Assembly: GCF_001439925.1 (NCBI RefSeq) | Contig: NZ_LMBV01000009.1 | Coordinates: 99,089-163,088 of the forward strand | DNA: 64,000 bases | DNA from: Peribacillus muralis | GTDB taxonomy: Bacteria; Bacillota; Bacilli; Bacillales; DSM-1321 | Direction of reading: 5' to 3' | Part shown: positions 25,452-35,086 of the stretch, one piece after another | Position numbering within the stretch: position 1 is the stretch's first letter | Layout: the number at the start of each line of letters is the position of its first letter | Program-made: the position numbers and the translations under genes | The notes under the pieces: model-generated | Seen by the model: only the letters and a program-made list of their open reading frames with translations | What the model was told of the DNA's origin: nothing | Databases searched by the model: none

Positions 25452-26918
25452 TTATTCGATTTGAATATTTTTCGTTCTGCCTATGTACCACGTGTAAAAA
25501 ACGTCCGCATATTCAACGGGCACATCTTGGATTTTTGTGTGATGCACAGGCTTGGAGCGGTTGATCGTCTCGATGGTGGCTAGCCCGAAAACCTTCTGCA
25601 GCTTGGAGCGCTTCACTTCAATTTGAATGACCTTACTTCTTTTGGTTATGAAAAATGAGGTTCCTAAGCTTCCGGATTTAAACTGGACAAACTCGCCATT
25701 CAACAAGTAACGGCTACTTTTGTAATTGAGTATCCTCAACGTGTAAATGGCGACTAGTAAAATGAGCGAGATATACCATAACGCTGGTTTGAAAAGATAG
25801 ATCGCGACTGTTGCAATAAGCCATAAAAAGCTCGGACGCAGCATCCTAATTTTGAATGCTTGTTTCGTGAGCGGCTTCATCACACGTTCCACCTTGTATG
25901 CAGGTAAAATCTCCTCTACCATCCCATAGGCCCGATTAACCGATAAAAAAGGATAGAGAACATTCGTATCAAGTTCTTCATCGCCAGTGCTTCCTGCGCT
26001 TATCAGTTTCACTTCGGCTAAACCTAGCATCCTTTTCATGATTGATTGGGTGATCACGACAGCTTGCACCTTTTCTTTTTGAATTGAAAAAGCAGATTCG
26101 TCCAGTACACCTTTCTTGATATGGATGCGCTCCTGATCGGATGAAATTTCATATTTTCCATATTTAACAAAGGTGGAAACGATTCCGAAGGTAACCGCTA
26201 CACAGACGAGAGCCGTGATGGCGATGGTGACGATCCACCATGTATCCAATACCTTGGTAACGTATCCTCCGGCATTTTCCAAGTCAAAAAAGTCATCGAG
26301 TGTACTATATATCGTGGCCACAATCGGAATGAGGGCCAGAAAGCTTAGCGATGTAAAGGAAGCTTTCAGAACGTCTCGTTTGGTTGGTGTGAAATGAATC
26401 GTTTTTTTCGTAACTGGTTCCAAGTCTTCTGCAATTCGTTCCTCGGGAACCTCCGCATCGATAATCGAATTATGGTTTGATGAATGTGCCCGCTCTAGCC
26501 GTTCGGCCTCTTTTTGGGAAATCACCTCGAAAGCTACGCTACCCTCGTCGCCGCTAGTCCCCGTTTCGAATGTCAAGGAGGTCAAGCTGAAGATCCTGTG
26601 AAAAACGGTCGTCCGTCGTTGGACATTTTGCACCTTATGAAGCGGGATCGATCGATATGATTTCGAGATAAGCCCTGAGGTAATATGAATGGTGCCCTCC
26701 TTGATATGATAGTTATAGGTATACCATTTAAGGATGATCGACAAAACCCTCCAGGTTAAATAGATGAGAAAGGAGACTTGGAGTAGCTTCATATACGTTT
26801 TTTCGCTACCGAAGTTCAAAATATAAAGCATGATAATGAAAAAAATATTCCCTTTAAGCAATTTTCCTAATTCAAAAGGGATTTTGATGAAGTGAAGCCG
26901 TTTTGCCTTTTCTTCCAT
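25452..26918 (-). CDS. ydbT: YdbT-like membrane protein with bacterial PH domains
   Basis: A 488-residue membrane protein with paired hydrophobic segments and repeated bPH2 (DUF304) domains: KEGTIHITSGLISKSYRSIPLHKVQNVQ, SSDQERIHIKKGVLDESAFSIQKEKVQAV and FVQFKSGSLGTSFFITKRSKVIQI are three copies of the module. B. subtilis YdbT (493 aa) has this plan and, with YdbS, is in the sigma-W regulon and gives resistance to amylocyclicin. The ATG at 26918 follows GGAAGTGG in the end of ydbS; TTG 26924 is an alternative. It probably protects the membrane against bacteriocins. Confidence 0.8.
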   Translation of the reverse strand: MEEKAKRLHFIKIPFELGKLLKGNIFFIIMLYILNFGSEKTYMKLLQVSFLIYLTWRVLSIILKWYTYNYHIKEGTIHITSGLISKSYRSIPLHKVQNVQRRTTVFHRIFSLTSLTFETGTSGDEGSVAFEVISQKEAERLERAHSSNHNSIIDAEVPEERIAEDLEPVTKKTIHFTPTKRDVLKASFTSLSFLALIPIVATIYSTLDDFFDLENAGGYVTKVLDTWWIVTIAITALVCVAVTFGIVSTFVKYGKYEISSDQERIHIKKGVLDESAFSIQKEKVQAVVITQSIMKRMLGLAEVKLISAGSTGDEELDTNVLYPFLSVNRAYGMVEEILPAYKVERVMKPLTKQAFKIRMLRPSFLWLIATVAIYLFKPALWYISLILLVAIYTLRILNYKSSRYLLNGEFVQFKSGSLGTSFFITKRSKVIQIEVKRSKLQKVFGLATIETINRSKPVHHTKIQDVPVEYADVFYTWYIGRTKNIQIE

Positions 26919-26920
26919 CG

Positions 26921-27415
26921 TCAATCCACTTCCTTAATTTTTGCGAAGTAGGCGATCTTGTCCCGTAATTCATAGGCTTCTTTCTCTGGGATGGCAGGAA
27001 TGTCGTGAGAGTCGCCCATTGTGCCGATGCTTAGTGAGTATAGGTTGTATTTCCGTAACAAAGGACCTTGTTCCAGCTTGACGGATTGCACTTTCGTCAT
27101 CGGTATGAGTTCATGCGTTTCATTCCAGGCGCCACGTTTTGTTTGGATGAATTCTTCATTCACATCGTAACGCCAATATTTTTGCAGCAAGGCTGGTTCA
27201 ATGAAGATGGACCAGACAGAATGGAATAGTGATAGTACGACAAGTCCGTTTAACAGCCATCCGATCCAATCTTTCCAAGCAAAATAATCATCTGCAAATA
27301 GGAGAATGATAAGGACGGCAATAATAATGATATGGGTAATGGCTTCAGTCATCCGCCAGACTTTCACGGCTTGTTTGGAAATTTCCTTGGTTGGCGGCTT
27401 AATCTTTGTATACAT
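26921..27415 (-). CDS. ydbS: YdbS-like membrane protein with bacterial PH domain
   Basis: A 164-residue protein with two membrane segments (about 25-60) and one bPH2 domain (WRYDVNEEFIQTKRGAWNETHELIPMTKVQSVKLEQGPLLRKY). First gene of the pair: its stop codon overlaps the start region of ydbT. The start is ATG 27415 after AAAAGGAGTG. A sigma-W-like promoter lies just upstream, agreeing with the regulation known for B. subtilis ydbST. It is thought to act with YdbT at the membrane. Confidence 0.8.
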   Translation of the reverse strand: MYTKIKPPTKEISKQAVKVWRMTEAITHIIIIAVLIILLFADDYFAWKDWIGWLLNGLVVLSLFHSVWSIFIEPALLQKYWRYDVNEEFIQTKRGAWNETHELIPMTKVQSVKLEQGPLLRKYNLYSLSIGTMGDSHDIPAIPEKEAYELRDKIAYFAKIKEVD

Positions 27416-27443
27416 AAATTCACTCCTTTTATGTCTTCATACT

Positions 27444-27472
27444 TATACGAGGTATCGCTCCAAAAAGTTCCC
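27444..27472 (-). promoter_or_regulatory. Sigma-W-type (ECF) promoter of ydbST
   Basis: On the minus strand GGGAAC then TTTTT and, 17 bases after the -35, CGTATA. This fits the ECF pattern TGAAAC-N16..17-CGTATA, including the T-tract after the -35. Confidence 0.55.
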
Positions 27473-27547
27473 GGATTGTCTTGCTTTTAGATGACAGTAA
27501 AGTGGACAAGATAGTAGGAGGGAATTTTTAGATTAGGAGTGATAGGT

Positions 27548-29038
27548 TTGACATATAAAAGGAAGGTAAGCTTTATCTTCTTCCTGTTTTTGATGGGCAT
27601 CTTTCATGGTGAATCGATGCAGGCTGCGAAAGAAGTGGGAACGGTGGGCCACGAGATTCAACGGATTTTGGCTGATTCCCCGGCATTATCAGGGGCGTTA
27701 GTGGGAATATCAATCCGTTCGGCAGAAACGGGGGAGAGAATTTATGAACGAGGTTCGCAAACGCGCCTACGTCCAGCTTCCAACCTTAAGCTATTGACGG
27801 CGGCGGCTGCGCTGGAAAGTTTGGGGGAAGACCATGTATTTGTGACGGAATTATATGTAACGGGCTTGCAAGTCGGCCATGTCCTGCAAGGAGATGTGTA
27901 TCTGAAAGGGAAAGGAGATCCGACATTGCTGGAACGTGATTTCGATGAGCTGGCTGCTTCACTGAAGCAAAAAAAAGTGAAGCTCATTCACGGAAATCTA
28001 ATTGGCGATGATTCCTGGTATGATGATGTTCGGTATTCGAAAGACTTGGTTTGGAGCGATGAACAAGAATATTACGGAGCGGCTGTTTCAGCTTTAACGG
28101 CATCCCCTGATGAAGATTATGATACCGGAACCATCATCGTAAAGATTACGCCAGGTAACAAAGCAGGCAGCAAGGCAGAGGTGAAAAAGATACCGGAAAC
28201 GGGTCATGTGAAAATCATCAACAAAATGAAAACGGTGGAGGCAGGCGGTCACAGGAAAGTCGATATTGAACGATCTTACGGAACGGAGATCATTACGGTG
28301 ACTGGAACGATTCCTGAGAATGCCGAGCAAGTCAAGGAGTGGATTTCGGTGAAGGATCCCGCTGGATATGCCTTGAGTCTATTTGAAAAATCAATGAGAA
28401 AACAAGGAATTAAAATAGTGGGAGAAAGGAAAAAAGGGGAAACACCAGTAGATGCTAATTTGATTGCCACTCATCGATCCATGCCGCTTTCACAGCTTCT
28501 CATTCCTTTCATGAAACTGAGCAATAACAGTCATGCTGAGATTTTAATAAAAGAGATGGGTAAAGAAGCTGGCGGGGAAGGAAGCTGGAAGGACGGGTTG
28601 AAGGTCGCCGGCAACGAGATGAAGAGTATGGGACTAGATATGAAAACGATCGAGATGCGTGATGGTTCAGGCATATCCCAAGTCAACATGATTCCAGCAA
28701 ATGAAATAACCAAGCTTTTATATGCCATACAGGAAAAAACGTGGTTCCCCGCTTATTTGAATGCGTTGCCGGTGGCAGGAATCGAGAATCGAATGGTAGG
28801 AGGCACCTTAAGGAAGAGGATGAAGGGGACTGTTGCTGCTGGAAATGTGCGTGCGAAAACGGGAACGATTACAGGAACAAGCTCATTAGCAGGTTATGTG
28901 ACGACTAAACGAGGGGAAAAAGTCATATTTTCAATCATCTTGAATAATTTTGTCGAAGAAAAAGGAATAATGGCCATCCAGGATAGAATAGCCGTTATGT
29001 TGGCTGAACAGGAACGCTTATTAGCCACCGGCCGTTAG
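27548..29038 (+). CDS. dacC: D-alanyl-D-alanine carboxypeptidase/endopeptidase (PBP4a, DacC type)
   Basis: A 496-residue class C low-molecular-weight penicillin-binding protein (peptidase S13). After a signal peptide (about 1-26) come the three active-site motifs: SxxK as Ser78-Asn-Leu-Lys, SxN as Ser-Asn-Asn at about 325, and KTG at about 437. The long insert between the first two motifs is normal for PBP4/PBP4a. It trims or cleaves peptidoglycan cross-links outside the membrane. The start is TTG 27548 after TTAGGAG; GTG 27539 overlaps that site. Its 3' end overlaps the convergent HAD gene by 18 bp. Confidence 0.88.
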   Translation: MTYKRKVSFIFFLFLMGIFHGESMQAAKEVGTVGHEIQRILADSPALSGALVGISIRSAETGERIYERGSQTRLRPASNLKLLTAAAALESLGEDHVFVTELYVTGLQVGHVLQGDVYLKGKGDPTLLERDFDELAASLKQKKVKLIHGNLIGDDSWYDDVRYSKDLVWSDEQEYYGAAVSALTASPDEDYDTGTIIVKITPGNKAGSKAEVKKIPETGHVKIINKMKTVEAGGHRKVDIERSYGTEIITVTGTIPENAEQVKEWISVKDPAGYALSLFEKSMRKQGIKIVGERKKGETPVDANLIATHRSMPLSQLLIPFMKLSNNSHAEILIKEMGKEAGGEGSWKDGLKVAGNEMKSMGLDMKTIEMRDGSGISQVNMIPANEITKLLYAIQEKTWFPAYLNALPVAGIENRMVGGTLRKRMKGTVAAGNVRAKTGTITGTSSLAGYVTTKRGEKVIFSIILNNFVEEKGIMAIQDRIAVMLAEQERLLATGR

Positions 29039-29701
29039 GAGCCATTTGGATACGTAGGTTTGCAGATCACGAAAATCTGCAATCAGTACATCCGCATCAT
29101 TTAATTCCTGTTCCTCGGCAAACCCGAATTGGCAGCCTACAGCAGTTAGGCTGTTTTTCTTTGCTGCTTCGATGTCGGATTTCCGATCGCCGATCATCAT
29201 CGCATTTTGAATTTGATGGTCATTCAATAACATTCTTACTAAGTCTGATTTGGAGCCTTCCGCTGATCTTTGGACACTGTAGATGTCGGTAACATATTGA
29301 TGCAGTCCAAAGTATGAACAGATTTCTTCCAAATACTTTTCTAGTCCGTTACTAGCGATGAAAACGGAAATCCCAAGTTCTTTGAACGTTGATAATGTCT
29401 CCAGGACGTTAGGAAAAAGCTGCCCCTTTCCTTCTTTGATTTCCTGATTCAAGCATTCTAAAAAAAGGCGGTCCGCCTGTTGGCGAATATGATCAGGATG
29501 TTCTGGCATCAGAGTCTCCCAGACGACACTCAATGGGACGCCCATTATTCTTTGGTAGGCTGCAAGCGGGGCAATCCCCCTCCAGCTTCCTTCTGCCCTA
29601 AGAATATCGAATGTTCTTTCAAGTGAAGAACCTAAAATTTCGTTTGTTTGAAATAAAGTGCCGTCCATATCAAAAATGGCGGCAAATTGGATCGTGTTCA
29701 A
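29021..29701 (-). CDS. HAD-superfamily phosphatase
   Basis: A 226-residue haloacid-dehalogenase-type hydrolase. Motif I is FDMDGTLF with the nucleophilic Asp near residue 10, motif II lies around VFIASNG, and motif III/IV is the K...MIGDRKSDIEAAKKN segment. The helical cap (about 20-95) is the phosphoglycolate phosphatase / beta-phosphoglucomutase type. Substrate unknown. The start is TTG 29701 after AGAAGGTG. An in-frame 35-residue N-terminal extension is hydrophobic and out of character. The stop is inside the end of dacC. Confidence 0.75.
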   Translation of the reverse strand: MNTIQFAAIFDMDGTLFQTNEILGSSLERTFDILRAEGSWRGIAPLAAYQRIMGVPLSVVWETLMPEHPDHIRQQADRLFLECLNQEIKEGKGQLFPNVLETLSTFKELGISVFIASNGLEKYLEEICSYFGLHQYVTDIYSVQRSAEGSKSDLVRMLLNDHQIQNAMMIGDRKSDIEAAKKNSLTAVGCQFGFAEEQELNDADVLIADFRDLQTYVSKWLLTAGG

Positions 29702-29790
29702 TACATGCACCTTCTTTTCGATTTTTCTTTTTTTCCTCCAAAGGAAACACGGGAGGATGAATGGAAATATATAATATAGGAGGAATGCCC

Positions 29791-30396
29791 ATGAAATTTC
29801 CAACACTTAACGGTCCGTATACGCTTGAAGGCCTTATAACCGAAATTCACTTACTGTCAAAAAAACGATCTCCATATTTAATCGCCATAGATGGCAGGGG
29901 CGGGTCTGGAAAAAGTACACTAGCTTCCCTTATCCATGCAGCATGTCCGGGGAGTGCCATTGTTCATATGGACGATTTCCATTTCCCATCTTCGCAACGC
30001 ATTCCGCTGCCTCCATCCCAAAAACAAATCGGAGCAGATTATGATTGGAAACGGTTGTTTCTCCAAGTCCTGCAGCCGCTTTCCGAAGGGATGGAAGCAA
30101 GATATCAGCGCTATGATTGGGACAAGGATGTTCTGGCTGAATGGCATCAGGTTCCTTCTGAAGGCCTGGTCATTATTGAAGGAATGTATTCGACTCGTAA
30201 AGAATTGGCTCGACTTTATGATTTCACTATCTGGGTGGAATGTCCCCGCGATCAGCGTTTGGAACGCGGCCTCGAACGGGATGGCGAAGAGGCGCGTCAG
30301 ATGTGGGAAGATAACTGGATGATTCAGGAAGATCACTATGTGGAAACACAAACACCGCAAGAAAGAGCCAATCTTGTGGTGGACGGAGCAAGCTGA
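29791..30396 (+). CDS. Uridine-kinase-like P-loop kinase
   Basis: A 201-residue nucleoside/nucleotide kinase-like protein. Walker A is GRGGSGKST at about 39-47, followed by the HMDDFHFPS motif that positions substrate in uridine/pantothenate kinase relatives, and a helical lid region rich in Arg (DQRLERGLERDGEEARQMWEDNW). The start is ATG 29791, eight bases after AGGAGG. It is divergent from the HAD gene. The substrate is not determined; annotation as uridine kinase rests on fold alone. Confidence 0.7.
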   Translation: MKFPTLNGPYTLEGLITEIHLLSKKRSPYLIAIDGRGGSGKSTLASLIHAACPGSAIVHMDDFHFPSSQRIPLPPSQKQIGADYDWKRLFLQVLQPLSEGMEARYQRYDWDKDVLAEWHQVPSEGLVIIEGMYSTRKELARLYDFTIWVECPRDQRLERGLERDGEEARQMWEDNWMIQEDHYVETQTPQERANLVVDGAS

Positions 30397-30474
30397 ATCT
30401 AACGAAAATTTGAAAGCTGGATATCTAAGTGAGACATAAAGCATGGGGAGCCCGCGATATCGTTTAATGGGATC

Positions 30475-31848
30475 TTAAAATCTGCGCCGTTTGGAAGAAC
30501 CCGGTATACCAAGATCTTCACGATACTTTGCAATGGTGCGGCGGGATATCATCGTTCCTTCGCTTTCGAATATTTGGCATAGCAACTGATCCGAAAATGG
30601 CTTTATTTTATCCTCATCGGCAATCAAGACCTTTATTTTTTCTTTGATGGTAGTAGTTGATTCACATTCTTTGCCGTTTACACGATTTAACCCTCTCGTA
30701 AAGAAGTTCCTTAATTTAAAAAGTCCATGCGGTGTCTGGATGTATTTATTACTAGTCGCCCTGCTGATCGTTGATTCATGAAGCTGAAGTTTTTCGGAAA
30801 TGTCTTTCAGTGTCATCGGTTTTAATCCAGCCATTCCCCTTAGGAAAAACTCCTGCTGAGCATCAACGATTGTCGCCGTCACTTTGTATAGAGTCATTTG
30901 CCTTTGCTCGAGCCCCTTGATCAGCAGCTGAGCATCATGTAGATGAGTCTTAACGTAATCATTAGCTGGATTTCCCGGTTTCATGTTGATGTAGTCCTTA
31001 TAGTAAGGATTGATGGACAGATTTGGTATATAGCTATCGTTGACCGTTATCAAAAATCCTTCTTTTTCTTTTTCCACGAATACATCCGGGACGATGTAAG
31101 AAATCATCTCATCAGAAAATTGACTGACCGGGCGTGGGTTCAAGGTACGGATGAAGTCCGCTGCCTCCTGCACTTCCTGAATGGTCACTTTGTAAAGGTC
31201 CGCAATTTTCCGGTAGCGCTTTTCGGCTAAGTCCGTTAAGTGCTTCTCGACAATCGTATAAGCCAATTGGTTGTCGTTTTCTTGCTTGCGAATTTGTATG
31301 AGTAAGCAATCAGTCAGATTTTTAGCACCGACGCCAATGGGGTCAAGAGATTGCAATACTTGAATCATAGACTCCATTTCCTCGAGGGACACCGAAAAAA
31401 GCGAGGCTGTCCAATTTATATCAATATCAAGAAAGCCATTTTCATTTAAGCTTCCTATTAAAAATTCGACAATCTTTGTTTCACAATCTTTCCAGGTTTT
31501 GACCAAGCTCAGCTGCTCCAATAAATGGGCTTCCAATGTTTCTGTGGTGCAGGAATAATTGTTGATTGGGTTAAAATCATTGTTCTTGCCGAATTGATCG
31601 CTTTTGGGGGAACTATCTCGTATGCGATAGTCCATTTTATGTGTAGGAATGCTAGATTCAGAAATTGGGGCGAGGGGATCATTAGCCACTGCGGCCATTT
31701 CGAGAATAGGGTTTTCATTAGCCTGTTCTTTTAAGAAATCCAATAATTCATGTGTGGAATATTGCAGGATATTGATTGCCTGCTTTAATTCAGGGGTTAA
31801 TGATAATTTCAAGGATTGTTTTAGATGCAATTCAAAACTTACCTGCAT
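30475..31848 (-). CDS. sigL: RNA polymerase sigma-54 factor (SigL/RpoN)
   Basis: A 457-residue sigma-54. The N-terminal activator-contact region is Gln/Leu-rich (LKQSLKLSLTPELKQAINILQYSTHEL), the core-binding region is in the middle, and the C-terminal RpoN box reads SRRTIAKYREDLGIPGSSKRR. This factor needs an AAA+ enhancer-binding protein to open -24/-12 promoters; in B. subtilis it serves levanase, arginine/ornithine, acetoin and branched-chain catabolism. No activator gene is in the window. The divergent aminotransferase operon at 32.2 kb and the aldehyde dehydrogenase at 35.1 kb both carry excellent sigma-54 promoters. Confidence 0.93.
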   Translation of the reverse strand: MQVSFELHLKQSLKLSLTPELKQAINILQYSTHELLDFLKEQANENPILEMAAVANDPLAPISESSIPTHKMDYRIRDSSPKSDQFGKNNDFNPINNYSCTTETLEAHLLEQLSLVKTWKDCETKIVEFLIGSLNENGFLDIDINWTASLFSVSLEEMESMIQVLQSLDPIGVGAKNLTDCLLIQIRKQENDNQLAYTIVEKHLTDLAEKRYRKIADLYKVTIQEVQEAADFIRTLNPRPVSQFSDEMISYIVPDVFVEKEKEGFLITVNDSYIPNLSINPYYKDYINMKPGNPANDYVKTHLHDAQLLIKGLEQRQMTLYKVTATIVDAQQEFFLRGMAGLKPMTLKDISEKLQLHESTISRATSNKYIQTPHGLFKLRNFFTRGLNRVNGKECESTTTIKEKIKVLIADEDKIKPFSDQLLCQIFESEGTMISRRTIAKYREDLGIPGSSKRRRF

Positions 31849-31961
31849 ATCTATTAACTTCTTTCATATTAGATTAACTAAATGATACAAACAATGGAAT
31901 TAGTATAGATAATAATACAAATCTTCCGAAAATTCAACATTTTATGTAAGGTTATGTAACG

Positions 31962-32019
31962 TCAGTTGATTTTTCACTAGGGAAGTCAACTGATTCGAAT
32001 GTAGATCAATTGATTCGAA
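31962..32019. promoter_or_regulatory. Probable enhancer-binding-protein site (UAS) for the sigma-54 operon
   Basis: The sigL/aminotransferase gap (31849-32181) contains an inverted repeat TCAGTTGA (31962-31969) / TCAACTGA (31986-31993). The second arm begins a direct repeat: TCAACTGATTCGAA (31986-31999) and TCAATTGATTCGAA (32006-32019), exactly 20 bp apart, so on the same face of the helix. It is 80-140 bp upstream of the -24/-12 element, the usual place for an activator site. Confidence 0.6.
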
Positions 32020-32099
32020 AATAAATCGTTTTGTGTTGATTTTGATTTGAATCTGAATTGTTTTAAGTTGAATACCATTTATATAAGGTTCATATACTT

Positions 32100-32115
32100 T
32101 GGCATGTATCTTGCA
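32100..32115 (+). promoter_or_regulatory. Sigma-54 (-24/-12) promoter, aminotransferase operon
   Basis: TGGCATG-N4-TTGCA: GG (32101-32102) and GC (32113-32114) are separated by exactly 10 bases, as sigma-54 requires. Confidence 0.85.
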
Positions 32116-32181
32116 ATATCTATCAATATATCAAGAGCAAATGATAAAAAAATCCAATATTAAAGAAGGGTGTTTTTTTAC

Positions 32182-33507
32182 ATGATTAAAGAGAAGAAGG
32201 GTATTCAGCAATTAATCGATTTGGATAAAAAGCATTTCATTCATCCAACTACGGCAATCGAGCAACAGCAGGCAGATGGTCCAAGTTTCATCTTTAAAGA
32301 AGGCAAGGGAATTTATCTTACGGATATTATGGGCAGGACAGTCATCGATGGCATGTCTTCACTTTGGAATGTGAACATAGGACATGGACAAGAAGAATTG
32401 GCTGATGTGGCAAGAGAACAAATGGCAAAGCTTGCTTTCACCTCTAGCTTCGCTACTTTCAGCAATGAGCCGGCCATTCGGTTGGCTGCCAAGATCGCTT
32501 CCATCGCTCCTGGTGATTTGAATGCCGTTTTCTTCACTTCAGGCGGATCGGAGTCAAATGATACGGCGTTCAAACTTGCCCGTCATTATTGGATATTGAA
32601 AGGCCAGCCTAATCGCCAAAAAATCATTTCACGTTCAAAATCGTATCATGGAGTTGCCATGGGTGCGACAAGTGCAACTGGCCTGAAACCGTTCCGTGAC
32701 TTCACGAATTCCGTCGCTCCTGATTTTTGTTATGTAGACGGATCGTCTATTGAAGAGTTGCGCAAGGTCATTGAACAAGAAGGACCGGAAACGGTTGCGG
32801 CATTTATCGCGGAACCGATTCAAGGAGCAGGTGGCGTGAATCTTCCTCCAGAAGGCTACTTCAAGGAAGTAAGGGAGATTTGTGATGAATATGGCATTTT
32901 AATGGTGACGGATGAAGTCATTACAGGTTTCGGAAGAACAGGTACTTATTTCGGCATTGAACACTATGGCGTCGTGCCGGATATGATGTGTTTTGCAAAA
33001 GGTGTGACAAGTGGATATGCACAGTTAGGCGGTGTGGTCCTGAATGATAGGATGCATCAGGATTTCATTTCCCTATCAAAAGGCACGCTTTTACATGGCT
33101 ACACATATAGCGGTCACCCGATGGCTTGTGCGGTTGCTTTAAAAAACATCGAAATAATTGAACGTGAAAACCTGATGGAAAACTCGAAACAGCGCGGTGA
33201 AGAGCTACTTGCCGGCTTTAAGAAACTTCAGGGCAAACACCCGATCATTGGTGATGTCAGGGCGCTTGGACTGATTGGAGGCATTTCCATCGTGAAGGAC
33301 AAAAAGACAGGAGAAGGCTTTGAGACACAATTAGCTCCAAGACTTGTATCTGAAGCGGCGAAGAATGGCTTGATTTGCCGGTCGGTCACGTTTGATCAAG
33401 ATACGCTCGTATTTGCCCCGCCTCTAATCATCACTAAATCTGAAATCGAAAAGATCATTGAAATACTTGATAAAATATTTACAGCTGTCGAAAAAGAAAT
33501 TTTATAA
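32182..33507 (+). CDS. Class III (omega-amino acid) aminotransferase
   Basis: A 441-residue PLP enzyme of aminotransferase class III. Seen: the cofactor phosphate loop TSGGSESNDTAFKLAR, SYHG stacking region, the PLP-ring Asp in LMVTDEVITGFGRTG, and catalytic Lys273 in FAKGVTSGY. The early SSLWNVNIGHG favours the omega-amino acid:pyruvate / beta-alanine / diamine subgroup. The product would be a semialdehyde, which fits the aldehyde dehydrogenase encoded 12 bp downstream. The ATG at 32182 follows AAAGAAGGG at a slightly long distance; GTG 32170 is in frame. Expression should need SigL plus an activator. Confidence 0.85.
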   Translation: MIKEKKGIQQLIDLDKKHFIHPTTAIEQQQADGPSFIFKEGKGIYLTDIMGRTVIDGMSSLWNVNIGHGQEELADVAREQMAKLAFTSSFATFSNEPAIRLAAKIASIAPGDLNAVFFTSGGSESNDTAFKLARHYWILKGQPNRQKIISRSKSYHGVAMGATSATGLKPFRDFTNSVAPDFCYVDGSSIEELRKVIEQEGPETVAAFIAEPIQGAGGVNLPPEGYFKEVREICDEYGILMVTDEVITGFGRTGTYFGIEHYGVVPDMMCFAKGVTSGYAQLGGVVLNDRMHQDFISLSKGTLLHGYTYSGHPMACAVALKNIEIIERENLMENSKQRGEELLAGFKKLQGKHPIIGDVRALGLIGGISIVKDKKTGEGFETQLAPRLVSEAAKNGLICRSVTFDQDTLVFAPPLIITKSEIEKIIEILDKIFTAVEKEIL

Positions 33508-33519
33508 GAGGTGAAAGTG

Positions 33520-34959
33520 ATGGAAATGACGGAAATGCTGAAGAAGAAATTATTCATTAATGGTAAATGGCAAGAAGCTGAAAATTTCACGACGTTAAAA
33601 TCTCCGTATAGCGGGAAGGTTCTAGCGGAAATTCCCTCGGCAACCCTAGAAGATGTGGACCTGGCGATAGAATCAGCTCATCAAGCTAGAAAAACGATGG
33701 CAGCCCTGCCTAGTCATAAACGTGCTGCCATACTTGAACAGCTTGCAAGTCTGCTCGAAAGCCGCAAGCAGGAGGCGGCTGAAATTATCGCTAAAGAGGC
33801 AGCGAAGCCGATTAAAACGGCAATGGGAGAAGTGTCCCGTACGATTGCCACATATAAATTTGCGGCGGAAGAAGCAAAGAGGATCCATGGGGAAACATTG
33901 ACGATGGACGCTACAGCAGACGGGGAGGGGCGGATTGGCTATACAGTCCGTGAACCGATTGGTGTTCTTGGTGCAATCACGCCTTTTAATTTTCCGATGA
34001 ACCTGGTCGCTCATAAAGTCGGCCCAGCCATTGCCGCGGGTAATACGATTGTCTTGAAACCTGCGAGCCAAACGCCGCTATCCTCGATATTCCTTGCGGA
34101 GTTGTTGTCGGAAACGGATCTGCCTGCCGGGGCTTTCAATTTAGTTACCGGAAGCGGTTCTGTAATCGGTGATAAATTAGTCACTGATTCAAGGGTGAAA
34201 AGCATATCCTTCACTGGCAGTCCTGCTGTAGGAATCGGAATCCGCAATAAAGCAGGATTGAAGAAGGTAAGTCTCGAACTCGGTTCGAATGCGGCCGTCA
34301 TTGTCGATAAAGGAATCAATATCGATAAAATCATCCAGCGCTGTGTTTCGGCAGCCTTCGCTTTCCAAGGGCAAGTCTGCATTTCATTACAACGTGCATA
34401 TGTTCATGAAGACGTATATGATGAGTTTGTAAAAAAATTCACAGCAGCAACAAATGCCTTGAAGCTTGGTGATTCTTTGGACCCTTCGGTGGACATCTCT
34501 GCCTTAATCAGTCCTGGTGATGTGCAGCGAAGCCTCGACTGGATCGGGGAAGCTAAACAGCATGGTGCGGTTGTGGCGGCAGGAGGTAAATCTGAGGGGA
34601 ATATCCTGCATCCAACTGTGTTGCTGGAAGTGGATTCGAAGCTTAAGGTATCCTGTCAGGAAGTCTTTGCTCCGATCGTATTAATAAACAAGGTTTCGTC
34701 CGTTGAAGAAGCGATTGATTTGGTCAATGATTCCGATTTCGGCTTGCAGGCTGGGATTTACACGGATAATATCAATTTGGCCCTTTCTGCAGCAGAAAAA
34801 TTGGAAGTCGGCGGTGTGATCATTAATGATATCCCCACTTACCGCGTCGACAACATGCCATATGGTGGAGTCAAAAATAGCGGAACGGGCCGCGAAGGAT
34901 TAAAATATGCAATCGAGGAAATGACGGAAATGAAATTGGTCGTTATCAATCGGAATTAA
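33520..34959 (+). CDS. NAD(P)-dependent aldehyde dehydrogenase (partner of the aminotransferase)
   Basis: A 479-residue aldehyde dehydrogenase with the N-terminal cofactor motif ITPFNFPMNLVAHK, SFTGSPAVG, base Glu in LELGSNA, and catalytic Cys287 in FQGQVCISLQR. The FQGQVC/LELGSNA combination is like lactaldehyde, phosphonoacetaldehyde and similar small-aldehyde dehydrogenases more than GabD. It probably oxidises the semialdehyde made by the preceding aminotransferase. The start is ATG 33520 after AAGAGGTGA; the two genes form one sigma-54 operon ended by the hairpin at 34965. Confidence 0.85.
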   Translation: MEMTEMLKKKLFINGKWQEAENFTTLKSPYSGKVLAEIPSATLEDVDLAIESAHQARKTMAALPSHKRAAILEQLASLLESRKQEAAEIIAKEAAKPIKTAMGEVSRTIATYKFAAEEAKRIHGETLTMDATADGEGRIGYTVREPIGVLGAITPFNFPMNLVAHKVGPAIAAGNTIVLKPASQTPLSSIFLAELLSETDLPAGAFNLVTGSGSVIGDKLVTDSRVKSISFTGSPAVGIGIRNKAGLKKVSLELGSNAAVIVDKGINIDKIIQRCVSAAFAFQGQVCISLQRAYVHEDVYDEFVKKFTAATNALKLGDSLDPSVDISALISPGDVQRSLDWIGEAKQHGAVVAAGGKSEGNILHPTVLLEVDSKLKVSCQEVFAPIVLINKVSSVEEAIDLVNDSDFGLQAGIYTDNINLALSAAEKLEVGGVIINDIPTYRVDNMPYGGVKNSGTGREGLKYAIEEMTEMKLVVINRN

Positions 34960-34964
34960 TTAGG

Positions 34965-34991
34965 AGATGGGCAAAAGCCCATCTTTTTTTT
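34965..34991 (+). terminator. Terminator of the aminotransferase-ALDH operon
   Basis: AGATGGGC / GCCCATCT with an AAAA loop and eight T. Confidence 0.85.
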
Positions 34992-35086
34992 GCTGCTGCG
35001 GTATGCAGATCTGAATAGAAAATTCACGAATGAATATTAAGGGATCCCGGATGGGTATGAGAACGTGATTTATCAACCTCTTAAAA

